A DNA stretch of 50,849 nucleotides from Verrucomicrobiota bacterium (GCA_026397725.1 JAPLUI010000254.1:13543-64391); one strand, 5' to 3'. Counted from the first letter of the stretch, positions 26,301 through 33,659 are shown. Numbers and translations are program-made. The notes: a model not told the origin generated them from the sequence alone.

Positions 26301-29237
26301 GCCCCCGTCGGAAGCCGAATTGTTGACGATGGTGCAATTGCTCGTGGTCAGGATGGTGCCGGGAGCGCTGAAAACTCCGCCACCCCAATCTCCCCCGCTG
26401 TTGCCAACCACGGTCGATCTCGCGAGATTCAGCGTGCCGTTGTTCTGGATGCCCGCGCCATTGGTACCCAGTCCGTTGCCCCCGGTGAGCGTGAGACTGT
26501 CGAGCGTCACCACGCTGCCGCCGGCAATGTTGAACACCCGGGAAAGATTGTTAGCCGAAACGGTGACCCCGCCGGCGAGGCCGGAACCATCAATGGTTAG
26601 ATTCCGGTTGACGGTCAGCTCGGTGCCGCCCAGCGTGATGGTCTGCCCGCTAAGTCCAGCGGCAAAGGTCAGCGTGGACCCCGGAATGGCGATCGCGATC
26701 ACGTCCCGCAAGGAGCCCGCGCCCGCGTCGGCATTGGTACTCACCACCAAGTCGAAGTTGGACTCGACGGCACCGAGATCGGGCGCGGTACCCAGCGGGC
26801 GGATGCTGCCCCGCTGATCGGCAGTGGGCGTGCCCGCCACCGCCACGCCGGCATTGATCGCAGGCGACCCAGCCAGGGGTGGCCGCGTAGGCGTTGGCCC
26901 GCCGTAGTTGGCGAGCGGGGCGAGTTGCGGGTTCTTCGGAGTGGCGGCAGTACCGACCAGGGGTCCGGTGGGAAACTGCGCGGTGACGGAGCTGTTGCTG
27001 CCTATCAAATTGCTCCCGGTGAGCGTAAACGTGCTGCCTTCGTTATGAATATCGGCATTCCCTCCATTCACCGTATTGCCGGCCATGATCGTGTTCTCAA
27101 GGGCGAGTTTGCTCCCCCCAACCGCATAGATGCCGCCACCGTACACGGCGGAATTGCCGGAGATGCTGGAATTGCGCAGCGAGGCGGTGCCATAATTGGT
27201 GATGGCCCCGCCGATATTGGCGTTGGCACTGTTGCCGGTGAGGGTGGAGTTGATGAGGGTGAGCACACCCTGGTTAGAGATCGCCCCGCCCTCGCCAGAG
27301 GCGGTGGTGTTCCCAAAGAGCGTGGAGTTGCGCACGTTGCCAAAGCCACCGCTGAGGACGGCAATCCCGCCGCCCCAACCACTGCCCGCATTGCCCCCGG
27401 TGATGGTTAGACTGTCCACCGTCACGTTGCTGCCGCTGGCCACGCTGAGAATCCGCGAGGCATTGTTGCCCGCAAGGGTGATCCCGCTAGCCAACCCGCT
27501 GCCATCAAGAGTGAAGGTGAGGTTCGCGCCGCTAGCCAGCTCCCCGCTCGTCAACGTGATCGTGCTCCCGGCCAGCGCGGCCGCAAAGCGGATGTGCGTG
27601 TCCGGCGCGGCCACACCCTGGATGGCCGCCCGCAGCGAACCCGCGCCGGTATCGGCGGCACTGGTCACGGTAACCACCGGCCCGGCCTCGGCGGCACCAA
27701 TGTCGGCACTGGCACCGACCACCCGCGGAAAGCCGCGCTGGTCGGTCGTTAGACTCGTCGCCCCGGCGGCATCAAGCACCGGACTGCCCGCCAACGGCGG
27801 CATGGTCTGGGTCAGCCCGCCGTAGTTGGCGAGCGGGGCGAGTTGTGGGTTGCCGCCGATCATGTTGACGCCGGTTTGCGGCAGCGAGGAAGTGCCGGCA
27901 GGCACGGCATCTTGGCCAGACGGGGTGTTCTGGGCGAGGATCGTGTTATCAATCGTCACGCTGCCTGCGTTCAACCAAAGGCCACCACCTCCATTGGCGG
28001 CCGAATTACCGATGACGGTCGTGTGAGTGAGGGTCGCCGTGCCGTCTGAGAAGATCCCGCCTCCGTATAAGGACAAGTTGTTGGCCACAGTGCAGTTGTT
28101 CGCGGTCAGGGATCCTCCGGCGTTGTAGATTCCGCCACCCCAACCACCGGACCCGTTGTTGCCAGCCACAGTGGCACGATTGAGAAGCAAGGTTCCATTG
28201 TTCAGGATGCCTGCGCCGCTGCCCGTGCCCCCGGTGATCGAGAGGCTCTCCAGGGTCACCGCGCTGCTGGCGGCAATGTTGAAGACGCGCGAGGTGTGGT
28301 TGCCCGAGATCGTCACCCCGGCGGCAAGGCTGGAACCATCAATGGTGAGATTCTTGCCGATGACCAACTCACCGCTGGTCAGCGTGATGGTCTGGCCACT
28401 GAGCGCGGCATCGAATCCGATGCTGCCGCCGGCCGGGACATTCGCCAGCGCCTGGCGCAGCGACCCGAATCCGCTGTCGTTGGCATTGACGACGAGGTTC
28501 GGCGCAAAGCGCAGGGCGAAGGGCCGCGCGAGCGCCGGCAGACCGCCGAAGGAATACTGCAAGCCAACGGTGCCGGTGGCGTTCTCGATGCCGATGGTGG
28601 CCGTGTTGCCGGCGCTAATCGCGAGCGTCTGATAGTGAATTTCAATCTTGTTGGAACCCTCGAAGAGCTTGAACTGGAAAGTGTTCAGATTGCTGGCAAA
28701 GCTGCGCTCTTCCACCGCCTGGAACTGAACAATGAAGCGGCGGTTCGGAGCGCTCCCAAGGGTCTTGTAATAAACCGTCCCGGCCTGCCCCGGATCGAGA
28801 TCATCCCACCACCCGGCGATCATCGCGTTAGGCACCGCCGGATTGGGAATCGACTGGTTGTTCCATTGATTGCTCGTATTGTTGAACGCCAGAAACCCGT
28901 TCGAGCACAGGTCGCAGGTGGTGTAGGCAGTGCCGTAAAAGCTGAAGCTGAACCCCATCGGCACGTTCTGCAAGCCATCGTCGTTGTCGCTAACCGTCGT
29001 CGCGTTCGTGCCAGTGGCCGCGATGTCCTCGAAGTTGTATGATAGCCCGCCTGCGGCACTGTCGCTATAACTGTAGCCGAAGGCATCCGGCCCGCCGGTG
29101 GCGGCTGCCGCCCGGTGCGCGGGCCCCGCAACCAGCAGCAAGGCTAACGCGAACCCAGCCAGGCGCCCCGGAGGCGACATCAGCAGGCGATTGCGGCGAG
29201 GGCAACGGGACGGGCGGGAAATGTGCGTGGTGATCAT
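17322..29237 (-). CDS. Giant exported protein (3971 aa): beta-helix repeats, three NHL blocks, choice-of-anchor D, Verrucomicrobia-type C-terminus
   Basis: The start at 29237 gives a long arginine-rich leader before the hydrophobic core LAGFALALLLVAGPA; Met20 (29180) is an alternative. About residues 50-235 are the nidogen-like module also found in the 3146-aa protein. About 240-2450 are seven right-handed beta-helix units of polymorphic-membrane-protein type (GGGI, NNGTLLL, NSTVAGN), each closed by a choice-of-anchor-Q motif such as TDQRGFPRVVGASADIGA. About 2480-3820 hold three NHL blocks (VADSGNNLIRMV, VADRDNHRLRVI) set inside fibronectin-III-like modules; a choice-of-anchor-D module lies near 3300-3415. 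The C-terminus (DGVSNLLKYALGLDP, then YTVEWSTDLLTW) is typical of verrucomicrobial surface proteins. First gene of the operon. Likely a surface adhesin or stalk; role inferred. Confidence 0.8.
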   Translation of the reverse strand: MITTHISRPSRCPRRNRLLMSPPGRLAGFALALLLVAGPAHRAAAATGGPDAFGYSYSDSAAGGLSYNFEDIAATGTNATTVSDNDDGLQNVPMGFSFSFYGTAYTTCDLCSNGFLAFNNTSNQWNNQSIPNPAVPNAMIAGWWDDLDPGQAGTVYYKTLGSAPNRRFIVQFQAVEERSFASNLNTFQFKLFEGSNKIEIHYQTLAISAGNTATIGIENATGTVGLQYSFGGLPALARPFALRFAPNLVVNANDSGFGSLRQALANVPAGGSIGFDAALSGQTITLTSGELVIGKNLTIDGSSLAAGVTISGNHTSRVFNIAASSAVTLESLSITGGTGSGAGILNNGTLLLNRATVAGNNGSGGWGGGIYNAGGSLTANNCTVANNLSLYGGGIFSDGTATLTHTTVIGNSAANGGGGLWLNAGSVTIDNTILAQNTPSGQDAVPAGTSSLPQTGVNMIGGNPQLAPLANYGGLTQTMPPLAGSPVLDAAGATSLTTDQRGFPRVVGASADIGAAEAGPVVTVTSAADTGAGSLRAAIQGVAAPDTHIRFAAALAGSTITLTSGELASGANLTFTLDGSGLASGITLAGNNASRILSVASGSNVTVDSLTITGGNAGSGWGGGIAVLSGGFGNVRNSTLFGNTTASGEGGAISNQGVLTLINSTLTGNSANANIGGAITNYGTASLRNSSISGNSAVYGGGIYAVGGSKLALENTIMAGNTVNGGNADIHNEGSTFTLTGSNLIGSNSSVTAQFPTGPLVGTAATPKNPQLAPLANYGGPTPTRPPLAGSPAINAGVAVAGTPTADQRGSIRPLGTAPDLGAVESNFDLVVSTNADAGAGSLRDVIAIAIPGSTLTFAAGLSGQTITLGGTELTVNRNLTIDGSGLAGGVTVSANNLSRVFNIAGGSVVTLDSLTLTGGNGLGTNGAGIQNNGTLNLARSTVVGNSGGDWGGGVFSAPGTILTTSNCTIVNNSASDGGGVFSRGTTTLNHTTLTNNTAAAANGGGGLLVYGGNVTINHTIIAQNNSAGYPDIGVYGGVVTPGGVNLIGDLSGSNLSASAAVLVGDSQLAPLGNYGGPTQTRSPLPGSPAIDAATGSTATADQRGFPRPLGAARDLGAVEASLLGTAPAQNTANASPLPTLIWSGASGATFEVYLGTTAGSLATIGTQTSPFTPATALVPGTTYFWRVDTTLGGKTYQGVELSFTVRSGIVVTTAVDETDGLAVGGVSLREAIADAAPAGTPETITFAAALSGEQLVLTHGELLIDKSLMIDASALAQGLSVSGNQVSRVFNIAVGSTVTLDGLTITGGSGIGGGIANFGLLNLNRSTVAGNTASGNYGGGIYTTGTLTATHCTVANNSGLVGGAIFTQGTATLIHTTIANNLGESQAGGLAVNGGSVTLNNTIIAGNQSPFAPDSYTFAGSITQSGVNFIGGDPQLAPLANYGGPTPTLPPLASSPVLDAAGATSLATDQRGFPRVVGTKADIGAVEAGPVVTVTSAADAGAGSLREAIQSVTAPDTRIRFASTLAGSTIPLAGGITIPAATTITIDGTGLTDGITIAGDHTFGLFVIDSGTPGGNVTLNSVTITGGGGELGGGFDNQGTLTLLNDSFFGNSTSFGGAAIFNRGTLVAFNVTFHDNSADLQGGAIYHNNGSIALHHATISGNSAASEGGGIWIETGKVTLENTLVAGNTAPSVADLKKNEGATLTASGSNLIGDNASVEMEFPSGPLVGMTAAPLNAQLGQFGNFGGATPTLPLLPGSPAIDAAVAVLGTPATDQRGRARMADGDGNGSAIPDLGAYEVGVSIVTTVADSGAGSLRRIVEGPATGHEWVTFDPTVFNGSPAATITLASQLSITDRLLHLDAGSIAGGVTLSGNGVTRVLAINETSTVEIERMTITNGATAAGESGGGIINQGTLSVRNSTLSHNASGQDGGAIESIGMLSLTNSTVAGNSAASAGGGIDFHNGEVFTLTNSTVAANAAGGSGGGIRSSGSLTLSNALVAGNRAPGSNDLLGEVTTLGGNLIGDGTGAIGVTHGFNGDQVGTDSAPIEARLAPLANYGGATETMALLVGSPALDTGFSSGAIPATDQRGFPRVGTADIGALEAGPVMLVTNSNDSGAGSLREALANATAPGARILFNRSSSNNLIGLTGGELLVGANRTIFLDASSLVDGLGNPSEEPDPVRPSRLLTPSGLTVSGTDTSRVFNIPSTSNVAMHRLTVRNGTASGIYNQGRLTLTAATITHNSATNGGGIRNDGGSVTVRDSTVAENSASAAAGGILVTGGTFLMENSTVANNAAGTGAGGGVRLEAGATGAIRHSTVAANKAGTTSGSGLGVGLENAASAALTLENTLIADNIAGARSGGANAPSDTKGNFMAVGANLVEVHSSGTFTGPARITADPRLGVLADNGGPTKTLMLLGGSPALGAGVASAIPPFNDQRGFPRILAGGLDLGAYQSGAGNFTPAGLTLFAKVPAAVGLAGPLKFEISTDRDFFPTVTTLAGPGAVQSGLVPPMSYPSDVAEDSFGNFFVADSGNNLIRMVTPQGVVSTVAGTGSFGLTNGTGDQAEFSFPAGVAVGPDHQIYVSDTLNHCIRKLTRPHSAGLPWTVSTVAGSGVAGFIDGTGSAARFNHPHALTLDAGGNIYVADTNNQRIRKITPLGVVSTYAGTGALGTTNGNRLVARFSSPFGVVVDASGNLFVADYGNHRIRRIGSDNLVTTVAGNTAGYLDEDHGLLAQFRNPTGVAVDATGSILVADQGNHVIRKVAKPGNPADPWKVTTVAGTGVAGFSDGRATNLGAQFNYPTGLYVAANGDVIVADQQNHRLRRLADPLSVVASAAGQDRFGSMFSYDMDAAALGLVPETSYYFRWVAETGSTQALGQSFSVTAVPTLVTLPATGVTRTAATLKGRVDPNASATTVVFEYSTDPNLLGPLAVGTLKDGLASPKGMAVDVAGNVYVAAYTAHKILKVSPAGVVSDFAGSGTAGFANGTGTAARFDHPSDVAIDAAGNLYVADELNQRIRMITTPAGVVTTLAGSGVAGFADAAVASAGSFLFPCGVAVDAAGSKVYVADRGNHRIRVVAGGVLGTLAGDGTAGFADGAAATAQFNHPTGVAVDAYGNVFVADRDNHRVRVVNNTDEVMTLAGSGMLGFLDGAGASAQFAFPSGVACDGSGRIYVADRDNHRLRVIDSSGVVSTAAGSGLAGFLDSPGAGQLSPATAMQFSGPTHVAVQAATAAVFLTEEGSARIRKVSRGVLPAITLAQTYNSNGDLELGTPVTATLRPGATYYFRVKATNGQGPAVGEILNFTTLFGPEIAVHDGPATGAATVSQAQAAAVDFGITPRAAPVTRQFTIANVGDFNLTVSAMGVPGGFTRSGGLGVIAPGGSLTFGVTLTASAAGTFAGNLGITSDDPAQGSFTFPLTGVVLDPPVVTTLAASGVGAATATLNATVGPQGSSTTVWFEYSPDAQFDGVLVSTVAGASPGYAEGTGTVARFNQPSGVATAAGNIYVADTLNHRIRKIAPDGTSSTVAGTGVAGFLDGPATSAQFNEPVGVAIGTDGTMFVTDSRNHRIRAISPGGEVTTHSGLGDAGFTDGVGSGARFNTPQGLAIDAAGMLYVADSLNHRIRKVATDGSVSTLAGTGTAGFLDGAGNVARFNSPLGIAVSGTGIAYVTEAAYHTIRKIQADGVVSTLAGAAGTAGIVNASGTAARFASPVGLAVDATGQLYVADKGNQRMRKVTPGGAVTTLAGAGTQGTSDGLGEVAKFDNPLAVAVNATGEVIVGELTHATLRRIAPTGRLVQAASDLTGTVALPVALAISGLDAGTTYYFRAIATNGGGTTVGNVLSIGLSSTGSPFELWQSASFGASAGNALIAGPLANPSKDGVSNLLKYALGLDPNLASRAGMPTLGRNAGALTLTYTKVLAATDLIYTVEWSTDLLTWSPAGVTEEVLSSNATTRQIRAAVPVAAATSKFLRLNVRLQ
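24740..24960. repeat. Near-identical beta-helix unit segment, copy A (copy B at about 27665-27873)
   Basis: Within the 3971-aa gene this segment, covering the choice-of-anchor-Q end of unit 4, closely matches about 27665-27873 (unit 1). Long matching runs include ccacccgcggaaagccgcg, cgtcgccccggcggcatc and gccgtagttggcgagcgggg. The encoded pairs read PVLDAAGATSL, TDQRGFPRVVG and GPVVTVTSAAD. This is evidence for recent duplication or gene conversion among units. Confidence 0.7.
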
Positions 29238-29691
29238 CGGGCGATGGTTTCGTTAAGTGTTAGGATCAGGCCCTGGAGCCTTGCGGGCAAATTCGGCACA
29301 ACTGGTGCTGCAACTCGCCCCTCGGCCTGCCGCAGGCCTGACCGCCGCAGCAGGGATTGCGGACGCGATCCGGCTGCGAGGCATGCACGAATGGTGCCAA
29401 GGGTGAGGCGCTCATGGTAGCGGCGTGATTGCATGGTCGTGGTATGGGGTTCGGATTTTGGACGGTTTGCGTACTGCTGAGGTCCACCCCCAACACCACG
29501 ACACGCAAGTAGCATGAACCAATGACCCGCTCTGTCTATCGGGGTGGCACCCTGATTTTACGGGTGGAGCAACACCCCATCCATGGCATCGGGGAATCCC
29601 CCATGGCAAATTCCTCGAACCCGCACGCATCAGCCGGTATCGCCTCGCCGATCAAGATTCTGAACCGAAGTTCGCATGAGACCAGGCGAGG
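29238..29691. other. Non-coding spacer upstream of the giant-protein operon
   Basis: No reading frame here is convincing. It should contain the promoter of the minus-strand operon, but I cannot point to a clear -35/-10 pair. An imperfect palindrome lies at 29581-29606 (ccatgg...gggg-aat-cccc...catgg), and an 8-bp inverted pair gcctcgcc/ggcgaggc at 29642-29649 and 29685-29692. Neither has a U-tract. Confidence 0.4.
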
Positions 29692-29797
29692 CAAAGAAAT
29701 CTTGAACAGGAGGCAGCGGAGATAGCAGAGAGATCACCTCCACCATCATCGGGTGGTCAGCCTCTGCTTCCTCTGCTTCCTCTGCTTCCTCTGCGCC
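29692..29797. repeat. Inverted low-complexity element with a 9-bp CTCTGCTTC tandem
   Basis: The left arm (about 29701-29731: ttgaacaggaggcagcgg, then gatagcagagag) is roughly complementary to the right arm, four tandem copies of cctctgctt/cctctgcgc at 29761-29796. The loop carries its own small stem (ccacc...ggtgg). Elements of this type (GAACAGGAGG ... CCTCTGC) are, as I recall, dispersed in PVC-group genomes. It sits next to the IS200-like remnant. Confidence 0.6.
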
Positions 29798-29834
29798 ATC
29801 GTAGGCCACACCGGGCGCTCCCCGCCTCCCCAAC

Positions 29835-30134
29835 CAATCCCCTTGCTCAAGTCACGCGCACTCCATAACTCCCGGTTCACCGCTTGTGCGGCCCCCCGCA
29901 TCCTCCTTGCGCCATCCTTCCGGCCCGCACCGAAGCGATCCCGGCACGCCGCAAGCACCTCGTTAACGCCGGAGCGGCCACCATGCCGGCCCGCACCGGA
30001 TTGAGGTCGATGTAGGCGGCGATGGCGCGGCTCGCGGTGCCGTCCTCCACCAACACACTCTTGAAGCGTGCCTCCCACAGGATGCCCTTGCGCCCGGTGG
30101 TCTGGTTGTACCACTGGGAGAACCGGCCCATCAC
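29835..30134 (-). pseudogene. IS200-like (Y1) transposase remnant
   Basis: One frame (30134 to about 29990) reads GRFSQWYNQTTGRKGILWEA, RFKSVLVEDG and AAYIDLNPVRAGMV, the classic segment after the catalytic tyrosine in Y1/RAYT-type transposases. A second frame (about 29975-29840) carries the C-terminal signature NEVLAACRDRFGAGRKDGAR, RMRG and WSARDL. The N-terminal HUH part is absent, a stretch between the two parts is deleted, and they are out of frame. A relic, not an active element. Confidence 0.8.
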
Positions 30135-30203
30135 CTGTCCCCTTCCCCATGCGTGTTATTAACAGATGGGATTGCATGGTATGTGGTTTGGTGGAAAGGC
30201 GCA

Positions 30204-33200
30204 TCATGGCGTAGGGGCTGCGAGTGTGAGCCGGACCGTGCCGGTGATCTTGTCGCCTGGCTTGAGCGGGCGGTCGTCCTTGGCGGCGAGACCGCGAAGG
30301 AAACCTTCGGCACCGGCGTTGGAATAGTCGGCGACGAGGACGTTCACCGCCGTGGCGGTGCGCCAGCAGCGGACATGTTGTTTGCCCTGGCCGTCGATAC
30401 GGATGCCGTTTCCAGCAACATCGGTGAGGCTCGCGGTGGTGACGTTGTGTTTGGTGGAACAGAAGTCGTTGTTGCCGTAGGGGAGATTGTCCAAGCGCCA
30501 TGGATGATCCGGTTTGGTTCGCGGGCCGACGGAGGTGGCCTCGAAGCCCTCGGACGCTTTCACGGTTCCTTGGAGGCGTCCGATGTGGTCTTCAGGATAG
30601 GCATCCCAATACCCCTGGCGCTCCCAGGAGAAGGTTTCGCAGTCATGTGGCAAGGTGAACACCAGACCCACCTGCCGTGGATTGACCGCCCTGGTGATGG
30701 TGAAGTCATAGGATATATCGACTCCACCATCGTGAAAGACCATGGTATAACTTCCTTCCGCGCCATCGCACTTGGCGGTGACGGTGGGTTTGTCAGCAGC
30801 CATGGAGGAGGTCCAGTTGGCGCAGACGTCGGTGAACGGCGTCCACACCTTGGTCTTGCCGGTCATCTGGGTTTCGCCCGCATTGTTGAGAGGCAGGACC
30901 ATCAGGCGCGGGCCACTCATGGTCAATTTCCCGCCTTGGGTAAGATCGCCCGTTTGCTTGTCATAACTCCATTGCGACCCGCTGCCGGATGCTGCTGCTG
31001 AAGGGGGTACCTTGATGGCTTCCAGCAACGGCAGGCTGAACTGATCGGCGATGAATCCCCGTGGGTCGGCAAAGGATAGTTCGAGCCGTTCGCCGGGATT
31101 GGGGGCGTGTTCCAACGTGACGGGCAGAACGCCTTTGGCTCCCGGTGCGATGTCGGCACGGGCGGTGCCGGATTGGTCGCCGCATTGCCAGGTGATCCTC
31201 ATTTCACTCATGTTGGAGAAATTCAGGCGGTTCTCAACGGCGAGACTGATGAGGTTGTCCTTGATTTCCGGCGGCGCAATTCTAACCGGAGAATACGCCT
31301 TCTTCATCCCCCAGTATTCGGGCTTGGTCCGCCGCCAGCCATCGATGGGCCCCCACGCGCCGTAGCCGACCGTCCGGTCATCCGGCATGTAGAACGTGTC
31401 GTCCACGCCGGACCAGATCGACTGGCCGAGGGCGCCCTTGGTGGATTGGATATCATCCCACAGCTCGCGGAGGTATTTCCCCCAGGAATCGCGGAGCGCG
31501 GGATCGGTGGCGAGTTCGAGACGGTTGTAGGCGTTGAGATGAGTATCCTCGCCGTGATAGACCGGTTGCGGGCAGCCATTCCGGGCTGCTGCCGGGCCGC
31601 CATGCCCGGGATAATGGAAGTTGATGAGGTTGGTGAATTTCGGATCGCCCGGGCTGCCGCAGTCGTTGAAGATCTGCGGGCGGGTGGGATCCAACTTGCG
31701 AACCAGCTTGGACGAGGCGACGAAGTGGGAGCCCCATTGAGATTCGTTGGCGAGCGACCACCAGAGGACGGACGGGTGGTTCCGATAGGTCAGCACCATT
31801 TCCGCCGTCTGCTGGCAGACGAGATCCATGTGGCCATCGCCCGGTGCCCAGCAGAACGGGGCCTCGCATTCGATGAACATGCCGAGTTCGTCCGCCGCTG
31901 CCATCAAGGCCTCATCCGGCGGATAGTGGCAGGTGCGCAGCAGGTTGACGTTGCCCTCGCGGAACAATTCCACATCGCGGCGGTGGGTGCCGGCGGGCAG
32001 GCTGCGGCCGGTGGTCGGATAGACCTCGTGGTGGTTGGAGCCGCGGATTTTCACCGGCTGGCCATTGACGAAGAGTTCGTTGCCACGCACCTCGATTTGA
32101 CGGAAGCCGATCTTGCGGGTGACGGTTTCCAACGGTGTTCCGGCGGCTTCCAGTTGGATCGTCAGAGTGTAAAGCATGGGATGTTCGTTGTCCCATTTCA
32201 CGGCTTGTGGGACCGGGATGCGGGCGGAACCTGTTAGGGACGACGAGGAAATCGCGATCCGGTTCGGCGAAATTTCCACAACCTTGCCGTCGGGCGCGGT
32301 GAGCGAAACATTTCCCACCAGCTCGCCCGGCAGGCCGTCACCTTCACTAGCCGCTTCAAGCGCGAGGCCGAGGGTCGCATCGCGGAAGGCCGGCTCAAAC
32401 GTGGTGGTCACCTGGAGCGCACTCAGATGGGTTTTTGGCAGAACCATGAGGCGGATGCCGCGCGGAATGCCGCCGAGTTGGTGGCAGGCGTATTGGCTGC
32501 CGCTGGCGAGCTTGTCGGCCACGCTCTCGTTGAGCACCGCAAGCGCGAGGGTGTTGAGATCCCTGCCATACTTCACCAGACCGGTGACCTCGAGTTCGAA
32601 CGGCGTGAAGCCACCGCTGTGACGGCCCGCCTCCTTGCCGTTGACCCAAACAACGGCATCGCTATAGACGGCATCGCAGCGGAGTTTGATGCGCTTGCCT
32701 TGCCAGTCGTCCGGAATTCCGAAAGTGCGCATATAGCAGGCGGGGGTGCCGGGCTTCACATCGAGCCCTTGCATCGCCCATTCGCCTGGCACGAGGATCT
32801 TTTTCCAGAGCCTGCCATCTAACGGTCCTGGCGGAGGAAGATCCGCTGGCAGTGATTCGGAGAACTGCCACATTCCGCCGAGATCGACGGTGTTCAGGGC
32901 GACGCCGTCCACCTTTTGCGGCTGTGGGCTGAGATGTGGGATAGCGAGTGCGGGTTCCGGAAGCGCTGGCAGCGGAGCGGGGTCGTTTGATAGAATTTCG
33001 ATCTCGGAAACCACGGCGTTGGGGCCGGTGATGTGTTCGATCGTCAGATTGAGATCCGCGCCCTGGCGTGCCGCCGCTGGTATGTCGAACTCCGCGGTGG
33101 AGGTCTTGCCGTTTTCCGCCTTGGCCTCGCCCAACACGGTCTGGCCGGCCTTGACGCGCATGGTGCGGACTTCATCAGCAAACAGCGTTAGACGGACCTT

Positions 33201-33440
33201 GTAGGCGGCGCCAGCCTTCAAACTGCTGTAGCCGAAGCGGATGGTGGATCCGAACACGCAACTCCGAGCGGCGGGCGTTGCGTCACCGGCATTCTTGAAA
33301 ACCCAGTCTTGGCCATCGATCAAATGCGGTTGGAGTGTGGCCTCGCCGGCATCGTCATAAGCCACGCGCTGGAACGGCGCGGCGATGGTTTTGCCGCACA
33401 AGGCCGTGACGAATAACAAAGGGAGGAGTGTGTTTTTCAT
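30204..33440 (-). CDS. Glycoside hydrolase family 2, beta-galactosidase-like, secreted
   Basis: The ATG at 33440 starts a signal peptide (MKNTLLPLLFVTALCGKTIAA); an upstream in-frame ATG at 33473 is possible. About residues 25-160 resemble a galactose-binding/malectin-like module. The GH2 N-terminal sandwich follows (VDLGGMWQFSESLP near 185; ILVPGEWAMQG), then an Ig-like domain and the TIM barrel from RGSNHHEVYPTTGRS. WWSLANESQWG supplies the predicted acid/base Glu (codon 31743-31745) and VYHGEDTH the predicted nucleophile Glu (codon 31548-31550). Beyond about 800 the C-terminal beta-rich region is less conserved. Length (1078 aa) suits LacZ-like GH2. It is the last gene of the enzyme cluster; substrate could be a beta-galactoside or related sugar in pectin side chains, which is inferred. 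Confidence 0.85.
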   Translation of the reverse strand: MKNTLLPLLFVTALCGKTIAAPFQRVAYDDAGEATLQPHLIDGQDWVFKNAGDATPAARSCVFGSTIRFGYSSLKAGAAYKVRLTLFADEVRTMRVKAGQTVLGEAKAENGKTSTAEFDIPAAARQGADLNLTIEHITGPNAVVSEIEILSNDPAPLPALPEPALAIPHLSPQPQKVDGVALNTVDLGGMWQFSESLPADLPPPGPLDGRLWKKILVPGEWAMQGLDVKPGTPACYMRTFGIPDDWQGKRIKLRCDAVYSDAVVWVNGKEAGRHSGGFTPFELEVTGLVKYGRDLNTLALAVLNESVADKLASGSQYACHQLGGIPRGIRLMVLPKTHLSALQVTTTFEPAFRDATLGLALEAASEGDGLPGELVGNVSLTAPDGKVVEISPNRIAISSSSLTGSARIPVPQAVKWDNEHPMLYTLTIQLEAAGTPLETVTRKIGFRQIEVRGNELFVNGQPVKIRGSNHHEVYPTTGRSLPAGTHRRDVELFREGNVNLLRTCHYPPDEALMAAADELGMFIECEAPFCWAPGDGHMDLVCQQTAEMVLTYRNHPSVLWWSLANESQWGSHFVASSKLVRKLDPTRPQIFNDCGSPGDPKFTNLINFHYPGHGGPAAARNGCPQPVYHGEDTHLNAYNRLELATDPALRDSWGKYLRELWDDIQSTKGALGQSIWSGVDDTFYMPDDRTVGYGAWGPIDGWRRTKPEYWGMKKAYSPVRIAPPEIKDNLISLAVENRLNFSNMSEMRITWQCGDQSGTARADIAPGAKGVLPVTLEHAPNPGERLELSFADPRGFIADQFSLPLLEAIKVPPSAAASGSGSQWSYDKQTGDLTQGGKLTMSGPRLMVLPLNNAGETQMTGKTKVWTPFTDVCANWTSSMAADKPTVTAKCDGAEGSYTMVFHDGGVDISYDFTITRAVNPRQVGLVFTLPHDCETFSWERQGYWDAYPEDHIGRLQGTVKASEGFEATSVGPRTKPDHPWRLDNLPYGNNDFCSTKHNVTTASLTDVAGNGIRIDGQGKQHVRCWRTATAVNVLVADYSNAGAEGFLRGLAAKDDRPLKPGDKITGTVRLTLAAPTP

Positions 33441-33479
33441 GGGTGAGATAGATGATAATGTGAGTTTGTTCATTTGGTT

Positions 33480-33644
33480 TCAACTTTCGGGATAGCTGGT
33501 TTCATAAGACCTCATGCTGTTGCCTTCCGCAATCTGCCAGGTGCCGTCGAGATTGAGCGCCTGCCGATGCGGTTCGGCGGCGCTCAAAACCGAAACACGG
33601 AGGAACAGAAACAGCGGCCGGATTCGTGAGGCAAGGGTATTCAT
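33480..33644 (-). pseudogene. Truncated GH2 N-terminus (54 aa stub)
   Basis: The ATG at 33644 is followed by a signal-peptide-like stretch (IRPLFLFLRVSVLSAAE) and then LNLDGTWQIAEG, the usual opening of a GH2 sugar-binding domain. The frame stops after 12 more residues. It lies 15 bp after the GH106 gene and 39 bp before the ATG chosen for the intact GH2 gene, so it looks like the 5' end of a second GH2 gene whose remainder was deleted. Confidence 0.55.
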
Positions 33645-33659
33645 CTAAGTGGTTTTTCT

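Noticed and set aside
21845..28520. Repeated sequence considered as a CRISPR-like or satellite array
   Set aside because: The repeats are long, diverged and in frame, and they code for beta-helix units of one protein; there are no short identical repeats with unique spacers.
2257..29237. PEP-CTERM or LPXTG-type sorting signals on the giant proteins
   Set aside because: None of the C-termini shows PEP plus a transmembrane and Arg cluster, or LPXTG; their ends are polar beta-rich segments.
29581..29606. Palindrome considered as a terminator or riboswitch
   Set aside because: The stem has a 4-nt bulge, no U-tract follows, and no conserved riboswitch core is visible.
29522..29725. 67-codon plus-strand frame in the spacer
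   Set aside because: No ribosome-binding site, no recognisable motif, and it runs across an inverted low-complexity element.
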